DNA from: SZUA-318 sp964412015
GTDB taxonomy: Bacteria; Gemmatimonadota; Gemmatimonadetes; Longimicrobiales; Gaopeijiaceae
Reading direction: 5' to 3'
Assembly (NCBI GenBank): GCA_964412015.1
Contig: CAYPMO010000010.1
Location: 16,536 to 80,535 of the forward strand
DNA length: 64,000 nt
The notes beneath the pieces are model-generated. The model made no database searches. It worked only from the letters and a program-made list of their open reading frames with translations, and was not told the origin of the DNA. This document shows, one piece after another, positions 53,080 through 61,436 of this stretch. The position numbers and the translations under genes are program-made. The first letter of the stretch is position 1; every line of letters starts with the position of its first letter.

Positions 53080-53975
53080 TTCGCGGCGCTGGAAACGAGC
53101 GCTTCGAGCTCCAGAGCTACGGTTCCGGCCGCTTCGGCGAGTTGCGTGGACCGCAACTCCTCGCCCTGCAACCACTGGCCCTGGACCACCGAATGATCCG
53201 GGAAGGCCCCCAGGACCGGGACCTCGTATCCGTCCAGGGCCGCCCGGACGTAGCTCTCGGCGGCGGACCCGGGCATGCGACTGAGCACGGCGAGCGTGCC
53301 CCGAACCCTGGCGTTGCGGTAGATGCGCACGGCCACCTCGGCGAGCTCCCCGCCGCCGAGGTGGGCGGTGGCCGGAGGGACTCCCTCCTGGATCCGGACG
53401 ACCAGGTTCGCGAGATGCGACGCCATCTTGATCGCCGCCGTCGTCGGATCCACCACCGCCAGCGCCCAGTCCACGGACGTGACGACGCCGCGGGCCGCGT
53501 CCTCGAACCCCGCCTTGAAATCTACCAGCGTGACCAGATCGGCTCCGGACTCCGTGACCCGCAGGTCCCGGGCGATCTTCACGATGGGCCCGTCGCAGCC
53601 GGCACCGGGGCCGAGGACTCCCAGCTTTCCGGCCACGAGGAGGCGAATGTCCTCCTGGGTCCTTCCGACGAATTGGGGCCCGAGGTTCCCGAGCGAGATC
53701 TCCCCTCCTTTGAGCGGCGTCGGGTCGTCCACGGGACAGGTGACCGTTCCGCCGCTGAACACCATCCCCCCGAAGTGATCGAGCAGGGGCGTCGGCTCCG
53801 GCTCCGCGCCCATCGCGGCGGCCAGGCCGAAGTTGGTCGAATCGGCGTCCAGAACCACCACCGTATAGCCGCGTTCCCTGAGCGCACGCGCGAGGAACAC
53901 CGTGACGGTGCTCTTGCCTGAGCCTCCCTTTCCGAAGATCCCGATCCTGCTGCCTGCCAGCGCGCGCTCACCCAT
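53076..53975 (-). CDS. CooC/NifH-like ATPase of the MinD superfamily
   Basis: 299 residues. The P-loop is 'GIFGKGGSGKSTVTVFL' (deviant Walker A, residues 13-22); 'VVVLDADSTNFGLAAAM' follows as switch region. 'LGPGAGCDGPIVKIARDLR' corresponds to the metal-binding loop of CooC and NifH, but with one Cys rather than CooC's CxC; a second Cys is in 'VTCPVDDPTPL'. 'DWALAVVDPTTAAIKMASHL' is also CooC-like. CooC uses ATP to place nickel in CO dehydrogenase; here, without a CODH gene nearby, the client is unknown. A strong AGGAGGAAT site precedes the ATG. Confidence 0.88.
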   Translation of the reverse strand: MGERALAGSRIGIFGKGGSGKSTVTVFLARALRERGYTVVVLDADSTNFGLAAAMGAEPEPTPLLDHFGGMVFSGGTVTCPVDDPTPLKGGEISLGNLGPQFVGRTQEDIRLLVAGKLGVLGPGAGCDGPIVKIARDLRVTESGADLVTLVDFKAGFEDAARGVVTSVDWALAVVDPTTAAIKMASHLANLVVRIQEGVPPATAHLGGGELAEVAVRIYRNARVRGTLAVLSRMPGSAAESYVRAALDGYEVPVLGAFPDHSVVQGQWLQGEELRSTQLAEAAGTVALELEALVSSAAK

Positions 53976-53993
53976 TCTATTCCTCCTGGTCGT

Positions 53994-54221
53994 TCACCCC
54001 GTGGGGTGCGATTCGGCCCGATGTTCACCGTGGCCTTGATTGTGTCCGTGACTGTGTCCGTGTCCGCGACCGGCCTCGCATGCCTGATCGTGCGTGATCG
54101 ATCGGAGCTCGCCGGCACGAACGGCGGCGAGCGCATCGGAGACGCTCCCGTACGGGGAGGGACGGGAGCTCGGTCCCCGGCAGTCGGGGGTGGGAAGGCA
54201 CAGGATCCTCGATCCCTTCAG
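53994..54221 (-). CDS. Small protein with His-rich metal-binding tail (start uncertain)
   Basis: The frame ends in 'GRGHGHSHGHNQGHGEHR' and a stop 18 bases before the CooC-like ATG. Before this tail it reads 'KGSRILCLPTPDCRGPSS' and 'SDALAAVRAGELRSITHDQA', which looks like protein rather than noise. No ATG, GTG or TTG is available; CTG at 54221 would overlap the radical SAM stop as CTGA, like the other junctions of this operon. A frameshift joining it to the radical SAM gene is the other reading. His-rich partners such as CooJ are known beside CooC. Confidence 0.4.
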   Translation of the reverse strand: MKGSRILCLPTPDCRGPSSRPSPYGSVSDALAAVRAGELRSITHDQACEAGRGHGHSHGHNQGHGEHRAESHPTG

Positions 54222-55294
54222 GTACCGGATGCTCCAGGACTCCCACTGGACGGCGAGCTCTCCGGCGGCGCCGAGGCTTCGGGTCGCCTGCTTACGGTCC
54301 GCACGTAGTAGCGGTGAGGCCCGTACCGGACCGCGGCGAGCTTCCCTTCCTCGATGAGAGTGTCGACGGAGCTCCAGGGGGCGTGCCGGCGGCTCATGAG
54401 GCGATGTACCGCCGCCTCCCGCATGGGATGCACCGCGGTGATGCTCAGGAGGTCCGCGAGGGCGTCGCCGGTGGAGGCGAACTCGTCCCCCTCGTAGCCC
54501 AGGAGCAGCTCCACGTGGGGAAGGAACGCGTGGAACACCTCGTGCGCCCGCGCCACCGCACCGGGTTCGGGCGGAAGCACCCAGGGCTCGGCGGGTGGCC
54601 GCGTGGGCACGGCGAGATACGCCGCGGCGGGCCGGATCGAGCTGAGGAACGCGGCCGTGGACCGGAGCTGGTCCTCGTCGTCGTTGACGCCGGCGACCAA
54701 CATGGTCTCGGTGGTGAGTTTGCCCTTGAATTCCTTCGCGAACGCCTGGACGCCCTCCAGGACGGCCTCGAGGTCGAGGCGGCGGTGGGGCCGGTTGACC
54801 TTCCTCCACACGTCGTCGCGGACCGCATCCACCTTGACGGAGACCCGATCGGCCCGCCCGATCGCGGCCCGCACATCCGGCCGGAACAGAAGCGAGCCGT
54901 TCGTGATCACCGCGATCGGGATGCCCAACGGCCGCAGGAAACCGATGAGCCCGCCGAGCGAGACGTCGAGCGTCGGCTCCCCGTCGGAGACGATCGTCAC
55001 ATGGTCGATCCGCTCCTTCGCCCGTTCCGCGGCCTCCACGTGCCGACGGACCTCGGCGGCGATGGACCGGGCGGCATAGAAGATTCGCGGCTCCGCCCGC
55101 ATCTCCACCGTGCGTCCCACCTGGCAATAGACGCATGAGTATGTACAGATCTTGGGCGGGATGTTGTTGACGCCGAGACTGCGACCGAATCGGCGGGAGG
55201 GCACGGGGCCGAACGTCGTGCCTTGCGTGCTCAAGATGGCCTGATCTTCCGGAGTGGCCGCGGGGGAGCCCCCGACTGCATGTGCCATACTCAT
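54218..55294 (-). CDS. Radical SAM protein, COG0731 type, with C-terminal winged-helix-like domain
   Basis: 358 residues. The family opening 'TTFGPVPSRRFGRSLGVNN' precedes Cys50, Cys54 and Cys57 (CTYSCVYC), the cluster ligands. 'IVSDGEPTLDVSLG' and 'IAVITNGSLLFRPDV' are core motifs. Residues 245-340 add a domain absent from the paralogue at 51603, ending with winged-helix-like 'PWSSVDTLIEEGKLAAVRYG'. ATG 55294 was chosen because AAGGAG lies 6 bases before it and the palindrome ATACTCATGAGTAT spans it. First gene of the operon running to the deformylase. Confidence 0.92.
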   Translation of the reverse strand: MSMAHAVGGSPAATPEDQAILSTQGTTFGPVPSRRFGRSLGVNNIPPKICTYSCVYCQVGRTVEMRAEPRIFYAARSIAAEVRRHVEAAERAKERIDHVTIVSDGEPTLDVSLGGLIGFLRPLGIPIAVITNGSLLFRPDVRAAIGRADRVSVKVDAVRDDVWRKVNRPHRRLDLEAVLEGVQAFAKEFKGKLTTETMLVAGVNDDEDQLRSTAAFLSSIRPAAAYLAVPTRPPAEPWVLPPEPGAVARAHEVFHAFLPHVELLLGYEGDEFASTGDALADLLSITAVHPMREAAVHRLMSRRHAPWSSVDTLIEEGKLAAVRYGPHRYYVRTVSRRPEASAPPESSPSSGSPGASGT

Positions 55295-55300
55295 GAGTAT
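55286..55300. promoter_or_regulatory. Perfect palindromic operator over the radical SAM start codon (copy B)
   Basis: ATACTCATGAGTAT (55287-55300) is identical to its reverse complement and contains the ATG of the radical SAM gene. It shares ATACT-NATG-(A/G)GTAT with 1756-1769 and 55411-55424. It lies just after the operon promoter, where a bound TetR dimer would block transcription. Confidence 0.65.
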
Positions 55301-55312
55301 CTCCTTTCTGAA

Positions 55313-55341
55313 AAGATACCGGCCCACGAAGGATGAGGCAA
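55313..55341 (-). promoter_or_regulatory. Promoter of the radical SAM / CooC-like / Thi4 operon
   Basis: On the minus strand a -35 TTGCCT (55341-55336) and a -10 TATCTT (55318-55313) are separated by 17 bases. Transcription would start near 55306, about 12 bases before the ATG and next to the palindrome at 55287-55300. Confidence 0.5.
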
Positions 55342-55387
55342 CAGGGGGGCGGGAGCCGGATCACTCCCGGGGAGGGCTTCATGCGGC

Positions 55388-55427
55388 TTGCGTCCGGGGC
55401 GGGTCGCGATATACTGATGGGTATGTC
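55388..55427 (+). promoter_or_regulatory. Promoter and operator of TetR paralogue 2 (copy C)
   Basis: A -35 TTGCGT (55388-55393) and a -10 TATACT (55410-55415) are 16 bases apart. The -10 belongs to TATACTGATGGGTATGTC (55410-55427), which matches 1755-1772 at 16 of 18 positions. Transcription would begin about at the ATG 55423, so the message may be leaderless and the regulator would bind over its own start. Confidence 0.6.
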
Positions 55428-56067
55428 GCCGATGCCGGTCACCGGACCTACCGCAGCGCTCGCCCCGCCGGACGTCCTGATGGACGCCGCCTTCCGTGTC
55501 TTCGCCGAGCGGGGCTACCGTGCCACGCGCCTCGACGACGTAGCCGAGGCGGTCGGGGTGACCAAAGGTGCCATCTACTACTACTTCGACGGGAAGGAGG
55601 ACCTTCTTCGGCGAGCGGTCCAGCATCGTCACCGCGCCATCTTCGCCGAGATCGCTTCCGCTCTCGAGGGCGAAAAGGCGCCTGCCTCGACGAAGGTCCG
55701 CTACGTGCTCAGGAAGGTCTGGCAGCACTGGCTGGATCCGGAGTGGGGCCACGCGCTGCGGCTCATGCTCGGAGAAGTGAGCATGGAGTTCCCGGCGCTC
55801 TTCCGCATGTGGGCGGAGGTGGGACCCGTGCACGGTTGGGCCCTTCTCCGCGACTTCATCGAAGAGGGTAAGAGCGGCGGCGAGTTCCGTCCCGATGTGG
55901 ACGCGGAGGTCGCCGCGCGTCTCGTGCTCTCCGGGCTCATGCTCCAGGCGGCGCTGCAGGTGCACATGGGACTGGCCGACATGGCGCCGTGCGATCCCGA
56001 CCGGATCTTCGATTCGTCGGTCGAGTTGTTCCTGCACAGCTTGACCGTGACCCACGGTCACCTGTAA
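55423..56067 (+). CDS. TetR/AcrR-family repressor, paralogue 2
   Basis: 214 residues. Helix-turn-helix: 'AAFRVFAERGYRATRLDDVA' and 'VGVTKGAIYYYFDGKEDLL'. The ligand domain keeps the same landmarks as paralogue 1 ('EFPALFRMWAEVGP', 'DRIFDSSVELFLHSLTVTH'). The start at 55423 gives an N-terminus as long as paralogue 1 and fits a leaderless message; 55417 is equally possible, and 55381 has a GGGGAGGG site but would put the promoter inside the gene. Divergent from the radical SAM operon with the operator between them. Confidence 0.9.
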   Translation: MSPMPVTGPTAALAPPDVLMDAAFRVFAERGYRATRLDDVAEAVGVTKGAIYYYFDGKEDLLRRAVQHRHRAIFAEIASALEGEKAPASTKVRYVLRKVWQHWLDPEWGHALRLMLGEVSMEFPALFRMWAEVGPVHGWALLRDFIEEGKSGGEFRPDVDAEVAARLVLSGLMLQAALQVHMGLADMAPCDPDRIFDSSVELFLHSLTVTHGHL

Positions 56068-56089
56068 CGGGCCCGTCCCCTCCGGCCCC

Positions 56090-56485
56090 GTGCGACTGTA
56101 CCAGGCCGGGCCGAGCGGAATGAGCGGGATGGTCGTGGACTCGGTGGGGTGGGACGGGGGAGGCCCCGAGCCGGCGATGGCGGCCATGATCGTGCGGGCC
56201 GTCCGGATCACGATGGATTACGAAACCGGCCGGTACGTGCAGGAGTTCCAGGCGCACCTGACGCTCGAGGGACAGCTGATCGGTACGACCGGGTGGATGG
56301 AGCATGGGTCGTGGACGTACGCCTGGATCGACGGGGGCTTCGCCTTCGCGCCCGACGGGGGTACGGTCGAGTTCTCCGGCTGGGCGGGCGGGCCCGGCGA
56401 GATCGTCGTCCACCAGCGCGTCCGGAAGGCCCCGCGGCACCACCGCTTCACGTACGTCTTCCGCGAGCAGCCGTCCTTCCGATGA
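56090..56485 (+). CDS. Hypothetical beta-rich protein
   Basis: 131 residues from a GTG 22 bases after the TetR stop; internal ATGs at 56120 and 56129 are alternatives. From residue 33 on the chain looks all-beta: 'VRAVRITMDYETGRYVQEFQ', 'HLTLEGQLIGTTGWMEHGSW', 'GGTVEFSGWAGGPGEIVVHQ'. No signal peptide, no cysteine. Not recognised. Probably co-transcribed with the TetR gene and the methyltransferase that follows. Confidence 0.55.
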   Translation: MRLYQAGPSGMSGMVVDSVGWDGGGPEPAMAAMIVRAVRITMDYETGRYVQEFQAHLTLEGQLIGTTGWMEHGSWTYAWIDGGFAFAPDGGTVEFSGWAGGPGEIVVHQRVRKAPRHHRFTYVFREQPSFR

Positions 56486-56501
56486 TGGGAGAGGCCCGTC
56501 C

Positions 56502-57134
56502 GTGAAGCGAGCTGCTCTGGTCCACGGCGGTGTCTTCGGGGACGAGACCTTCGCGCGGGACTACGCTCGGAGGCACCGGAAGATGGCCGAGGGGTTCGGG
56601 GACGAGTACGGGAGGAAGCTCGCGCGGTGGGGATTCACGCGGGGCCGGATCCTGGACGCCGGATGCGGATCCGGGGCCACGGTGTTGCGGCTGGCCGGTC
56701 TCTTCCCCGAGGCCGAGCTGGTGGGGATCGACCTCTCCGAGCTCCTTCTGACCGTCGCCCGGGAGGAGACGGCCGGCACCGGGAACGAGCCCCGGATCCG
56801 CTTCGAGAAAGCCGACGTGCAGGCGATCCCGTCCGGCGACGACGCCTTCGACGTCATCATCAGCGCCAACATGGCCCATCTGGTCGACGACGCGGTGGCG
56901 ATGATGAACGAGCTGGAGCGGGTCCTGGCGCCGGGCGGTTTCCTGTTAGTGGTGGATCTGCGCCGCTCCTGGCTGGGTTTGGTGGAGCGGGAGATCCGCT
57001 CGGCGTTCACGATGCCGGAGGTCCATGACCTCCTGGCCCGTTCCCGGGTTCGCCCCGGGGACATCCATTCAGGGTTGCTGTGGTGGCGGTTCGAGAGCTA
57101 CCCGGCCAGGGCGGCTTCGAACTTCTCGTTCTGA
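56502..57134 (+). CDS. SAM-dependent class I methyltransferase
   Basis: 210 residues from a GTG behind GGGAGAGG. Motif I is 'GRILDAGCGSGATVLRLAGL', the acidic loop 'AELVGIDLSELLL', and 'DDAFDVIISANMAHLVDD' plus 'LERVLAPGGFLLVVDLRRSW' are motifs of the Methyltransf_11 group. Substrate unknown; position after TetR paralogue 2 makes it a possible regulon member. Confidence 0.88.
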   Translation: MKRAALVHGGVFGDETFARDYARRHRKMAEGFGDEYGRKLARWGFTRGRILDAGCGSGATVLRLAGLFPEAELVGIDLSELLLTVAREETAGTGNEPRIRFEKADVQAIPSGDDAFDVIISANMAHLVDDAVAMMNELERVLAPGGFLLVVDLRRSWLGLVEREIRSAFTMPEVHDLLARSRVRPGDIHSGLLWWRFESYPARAASNFSF

Positions 57135-57178
57135 CGACAACTCCTCTCGTCATCCCTACCCCGCTCCCTTCCCTTCTC

Positions 57179-57991
57179 TCAGCCGGTCGTCCCGTTCGGC
57201 AGGAACGCCACGATGCGCAGCGGCGCGCCGCTCCCTCCCTCGATCTTCATGGGGAGCGCCACCACGAACGCTCCCGCCGGGGGAAGCAGCTCGAGGTCCG
57301 CCACGTTCTCGAAGACCACGATGCCGTCGGCGAAGAGGACGACGTGGGCCCGGAAGTCCTTCGACTGTCCGTAGTCGATGCTCGGCGTGTCGAGACCCAC
57401 CGCGGTGATCCCCCGGTTGGCCACGAGCCACTCGGCGGCCTCCTGCGACAATCCGGGGAAGTGCAGCTCGGCCACCGCCTCGGGCCCGGTCCGCGACGTA
57501 CCGAGGAGGGCCGCGCGGTCGTGGTAGCGCTCGCCCCAACCCGTGCGGAGGAGCAGGATGCCGCCATCCGGGAGCGTTCCGTGCGCGGCCTCCCATCCGG
57601 TGAGATCCTCCACCGTCACCAGGTAATCCGCGTGGGCACGCTCCGAGACGTCCACGACTGCTGCGGGGCCGATGAGGGCGTCGAGCGGGACCTGGTCCAT
57701 GGCGAGCCCCCCCTCCGCGAAGTGGATCGGGGCGTCCATGTGGGTGCCGCCATGCTCGGCCGCGGCGTACCGGTAGTTCGCGTAGAACCAGCCGCCCTCC
57801 GTGATTCCGTAGGCAATCTGCTCGTGTTGAAAGCCCAGGGTATCCGTGGGCCAGTAGACGGTGGAGGCGTTGAACGGGTGGCTCAGGTCCACCCAGCGCC
57901 CGGCGGTCCCGTCGAAGACGGCGGACGGGCCGGGAGCCGGCGGGGTGCATGCCGCCAGAGCGCAGGCGGCGACGATGAACGCGCGGCGCAT
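57179..57991 (-). CDS. Cyclase-family lipoprotein (kynurenine formamidase-like)
   Basis: 270 residues. A lipobox 'VAACALAACTPP' gives a lipidated Cys near residue 15. The metal motif of the cyclase/KynB family is 'EHGGTHMDAPIHF', with 'RWVDLSHPF' at the start of the domain and 'VGLDTPSIDYG' later. Family members hydrolyse formamides, isatin or cyclic amides with zinc or manganese. Export as a lipoprotein is not typical for kynurenine formamidase. Confidence 0.88.
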   Translation of the reverse strand: MRRAFIVAACALAACTPPAPGPSAVFDGTAGRWVDLSHPFNASTVYWPTDTLGFQHEQIAYGITEGGWFYANYRYAAAEHGGTHMDAPIHFAEGGLAMDQVPLDALIGPAAVVDVSERAHADYLVTVEDLTGWEAAHGTLPDGGILLLRTGWGERYHDRAALLGTSRTGPEAVAELHFPGLSQEAAEWLVANRGITAVGLDTPSIDYGQSKDFRAHVVLFADGIVVFENVADLELLPPAGAFVVALPMKIEGGSGAPLRIVAFLPNGTTG

Positions 57992-58054
57992 GGTGTTCCT
58001 CCTGTTGCGGCCGAGGACAACGTGGTCCTGAGCAGCCCGGTTAGCAACGCGCGC

Positions 58055-59053
58055 CTAAGCTGTGCTCGTGCCGACGCGGAGCAGGACCTTGCCCGTGGTC
58101 TTCCTCCCCTCGAGCGCGCGGTGGGCGTCCGCCGCTTCCGCCAGGGCGAACTCCGTGCCTATCCGGACGTCGAGCCGGCCGGCCTCGATCCACGAGAACA
58201 GCTCGCCCGAGCGCTCCAGCAGCTCCTCTCGCGTGGCCGTGTAGTGGGCCAGCGTGGGCCGCGTGAGGAAGAGGGACCCCTTGCGGTTGAGGATCTGGGG
58301 GTCGATCGGGTCCACCGGCCCGCTCGACTGCCCGAAGAGGACCATCATGCCCCGCGGCGCGAGGACATCCAGTCCGGCGAGGAAGGTGCTCCTGCCGACC
58401 GAGTCGTAGACCACGTGCACGCCGCGCCCTTCGGTCAGGCTGTGGACCTCGGGCGCGAAGTCCTGACGCGTGTAGACGATGACCGCGTCGGCTCCCGCAG
58501 CGCGCGCCAGCTCGGCCTTCTCGTCCGAGCCGACCGTCGCGACGACCCAGGCCCCACGCCGCTTGGCGATCTGCACGAGCAGGAGCCCGACGCCACCCGC
58601 GGCCGCGTGCACCAGGCACCGGTCTCCCTCGAGGAGCGACCAGGTGGACGTGGCCAGGTAGTGGGCCGTCATTCCCTGGAGCATGACGGCGGCCGCCGTG
58701 CGCGTGCCGATGGCCTGCGGCAGCACGACGAGCCTCGCGGCGGGTACGACCGCGTACTCGGCGTACGCGCCGAACCCGCCCGCCCACGCGACCAGGTCAC
58801 CTTCACGCACCTCGGTGACGTCCACGCCCACCGCCACCACGACCCCGGCACCCTCGCCTCCGAGCGTGGCGGGGAGCTTCATCGGGTAGAGCCCCAGACG
58901 CTGGTAGATCTCGATGAAGTTCACCCCCGTGGCTTCGATCCGGACCAGCGCCTCGGCGGCGCCCGGCTCCGGGATCGGGATCCGCTCCGCGCGGAGCCTC
59001 TCCGGCCCGCCGTGCTCGTGCAGGCGGATGGTTAGCATCGTCTTCTCGGTCAT
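58055..59053 (-). CDS. NADPH:quinone oxidoreductase (zinc-free MDR family)
   Basis: 332 residues. 'VRIEATGVNFIEIYQRLGLY' and 'LPATLGGEGAGVVVAVG' are QOR1 signatures; the nucleotide motif is 'VHAAAGGVGLLLVQIAKRRG', and 'VVYDSVGRSTFLAGLDVLAP' is also typical. Zinc ligand cysteines are absent, as in quinone reductases. Probably reduces quinones or enals with NADPH. Confidence 0.93.
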   Translation of the reverse strand: MTEKTMLTIRLHEHGGPERLRAERIPIPEPGAAEALVRIEATGVNFIEIYQRLGLYPMKLPATLGGEGAGVVVAVGVDVTEVREGDLVAWAGGFGAYAEYAVVPAARLVVLPQAIGTRTAAAVMLQGMTAHYLATSTWSLLEGDRCLVHAAAGGVGLLLVQIAKRRGAWVVATVGSDEKAELARAAGADAVIVYTRQDFAPEVHSLTEGRGVHVVYDSVGRSTFLAGLDVLAPRGMMVLFGQSSGPVDPIDPQILNRKGSLFLTRPTLAHYTATREELLERSGELFSWIEAGRLDVRIGTEFALAEAADAHRALEGRKTTGKVLLRVGTSTA

Positions 59054-59251
59054 GAGGCGGCCTCCTGTCGGTCCTGTCCGACTCCGACGGATCATAGGGA
59101 AACGGGCGCGCGCGCCAAGGCCGCGGGACCGAAACGAGCGGCGCGAGGGGAACGGCTGCGCGCTCGGACTCGTGAAAGGGTTTCCGGCGTCGGATGGCCT
59201 GGTCGCGGAGCACGCGCTACACTCCTCGCACATACCTGAAGGAGGAGTCCC

Positions 59252-61390
59252 TTGTCCACCTCGCGAGTGTTCGGGCGCGGGCGGGTCCCGGCCCTTGTCA
59301 CCTTCTTCGTCCTCGGCGCCGCTCCCGGCGCGGCCCCCCAGCTGTCGGCGCAGGGTTTCACGATCGAGGACGTCCTCAGTCCCCAGTTCCCCGTGGAGAT
59401 GGCGACGGCCAGGAGCGTCGATCGTATCGCCTGGATCGCGTTCGAGCGGGGCATGCGGAACGTCTGGACGGCGGCAGGCCCCGACTTCACCCCGGTGCGC
59501 CTTACGAACTGGACGGATGACCGGGGCCACGACCTCACCGACATCCGCATCTCCGACGACGGTGAGGTGCTGGTGTTCGTCCGGGGGCACACGCCCAACC
59601 GCGACGGATGGATCGCCAATCCCTTCTCGGACCCGCGGGGGTCGGAGCGCGCGATCTGGGCGATCGGCGCCTCGGGCGGCGATCCGTGGCGCGTGGCGGA
59701 GGGGAGCAACCCGGTCCTCTCTCCCGACGGCCGATGGGTGCTCTTCACGAAGGACGGACAGATCTGGCGCGCTCCGGTGAACCCGGGCGTCGCGGCCGAG
59801 GAGCCCACCCAGCCGCTCTTCCGCGCGTTCGGCGTGAACGGCAACCCCGTCTGGTCGCCCGACGGCGGCAGGATCGCGTTCGTGAGCGTGAGGGAGGACC
59901 ACTCCTTCATCGGCATCTACGATGTCGAGGCGCCCAGGGTCAGCTATCTGGCGCCCGGCGTGGATCGGGACGACCAGCCGGCGTGGTCGCCCGACGGCGA
60001 GCACGTGGCTTTCGTCCGTCGCCCGGGCCTGCCGTTCGGGTCGGTCGCGCAGCGTCCGGAGAGCGTGCCGGACAGCGTGATCCCGAAGGGGCTCGAGGAA
60101 GCGCGGTTCGCCGATGGCTCGAACCTCGCGATCTGGGTAGCCGACGCGGCCTCCGGAGAGGGGCGCGAGGCGTGGCACAACATGCCCTTCGACTCGGCGT
60201 TCAGCCGGGTGTCGGACCTGATGTGGGCCGGCGACCATCTGGTGTTCGGAGCGGAGCCCGGGAACTGGGGCCACTACTACTCCGTGCCGGTGTCGGGCCA
60301 CGAAGGACTGCCCGTCGACCTCACGCCCGGCGAGGGCTTCGCCGAGCACGTCACGCTCTCCAGGGACGGGCGGACGCTCTACTTCGCGGGCAACATGGGC
60401 GACATCCACCGCCGAGACTTGTTCAAGGTCGCGACCCGCGGCGGGAACCCCCAGCAGCTCACGAAAGGCGCGGCGATCGAGACGTACCCGGCCGCGCTCG
60501 CCTCGGACCGGCAGGTGGCGGTGCTCCTGGCGGGACCCGCGCAGCCGCAGACGGTGGGGCTCGTCCCGTCCGGCGGAGGCGAGGGCCGCACGATCGTTCC
60601 GCTGCCCGATCGGTTCCCCCGCAGCAAACACGTCGTGCCCGAGAACGTCACGCTGAATGCGGCCGACGGCTTCGAGTTCTACAACCAGCTCTTCCTGCCG
60701 CCGGACCTGAAGCCGGGGGAGAAGCGGCCGGCGCTCATCTTCATCCACGGCGGCTCGCGCCGGCAGATGCTGCTCGGGTACCACTACATGCACTTCTACC
60801 ACATGGCCTACGCCATGAACCAGTACTTCGCCAACAAGGGCTACGTGGTCCTGTCGGTGAACTACCGGAGCGGCATCGGCTACGGGAAGGCGTTCCGCAA
60901 CATCCCGGATATCGGTCGGCGCGGGAACAGCGAGTACCGGGACGTCCTGGCTGCGGGGTTGTACTTGCAGGGCCGTCCGGACGTGGACCCGGAGCGCGTG
61001 GGGATCTGGGGCCTGTCGTACGGCGGCATCCTGACCGCGCAGGCGCTCGCGCGCAACTCCGAGGTCTTCGCCGCCGGCGTGGACATCGCGGGCGTGCACT
61101 TCTGGGGCGACGCGCTGGATCCGAGCGTCGTGACGTATTCCTCGTCGTCCGCCTCCGAGGTGGACAAGTGGACCTCTCCGGTCCTCCTGATCCAGGGCGA
61201 CGACGACCGCAACGTGGACTTCTCTCAGACGGTCGGGCTCGTCCAGGCCCTGCGCGCCCACGACGTCCACTTCGAGCTCACGGTCTATCCGGACGAGGTG
61301 CACGACTTCCTGGTGTTCTCGCGGTGGATCGAGACCTTCGGCGCCACCGACGATTTCTTCGGCCGCTTCATCTGGAACAAGAAGGAGTGA
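59252..61390 (+). CDS. Secreted S9 prolyl oligopeptidase-type peptidase
   Basis: 712 residues from a TTG preceded by AAGGAGGAG. The signal peptide ends LSAQ near residue 34. An N-terminal propeller (60-440; 'LSPDGRWVLFTKDG', 'WSPDGGRIAFVSVRED', 'WSPDGEHVAFVRRPG') precedes the alpha/beta-hydrolase with Ser589 in GLSYGG, Asp near 650 in 'QGDDDRNVDF', and His near 684 in 'YPDEVHDFLV'. The full triad indicates an active extracellular dipeptidyl- or oligopeptidase. Divergent from the quinone reductase gene. Confidence 0.93.
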   Translation: MSTSRVFGRGRVPALVTFFVLGAAPGAAPQLSAQGFTIEDVLSPQFPVEMATARSVDRIAWIAFERGMRNVWTAAGPDFTPVRLTNWTDDRGHDLTDIRISDDGEVLVFVRGHTPNRDGWIANPFSDPRGSERAIWAIGASGGDPWRVAEGSNPVLSPDGRWVLFTKDGQIWRAPVNPGVAAEEPTQPLFRAFGVNGNPVWSPDGGRIAFVSVREDHSFIGIYDVEAPRVSYLAPGVDRDDQPAWSPDGEHVAFVRRPGLPFGSVAQRPESVPDSVIPKGLEEARFADGSNLAIWVADAASGEGREAWHNMPFDSAFSRVSDLMWAGDHLVFGAEPGNWGHYYSVPVSGHEGLPVDLTPGEGFAEHVTLSRDGRTLYFAGNMGDIHRRDLFKVATRGGNPQQLTKGAAIETYPAALASDRQVAVLLAGPAQPQTVGLVPSGGGEGRTIVPLPDRFPRSKHVVPENVTLNAADGFEFYNQLFLPPDLKPGEKRPALIFIHGGSRRQMLLGYHYMHFYHMAYAMNQYFANKGYVVLSVNYRSGIGYGKAFRNIPDIGRRGNSEYRDVLAAGLYLQGRPDVDPERVGIWGLSYGGILTAQALARNSEVFAAGVDIAGVHFWGDALDPSVVTYSSSSASEVDKWTSPVLLIQGDDDRNVDFSQTVGLVQALRAHDVHFELTVYPDEVHDFLVFSRWIETFGATDDFFGRFIWNKKE

Positions 61391-61436
61391 GCCCGACACC
61401 GGGGGCCGCGATCGCGTCCGCCCTGACCGACTCGGC

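Noticed and set aside
55127..55142. A further ATACTCATG-like match inside the radical SAM gene
   Set aside because: It encodes the conserved TYSCVY residues of the CxxxCxxC motif, so the sequence is explained by coding and lacks the second palindrome arm.
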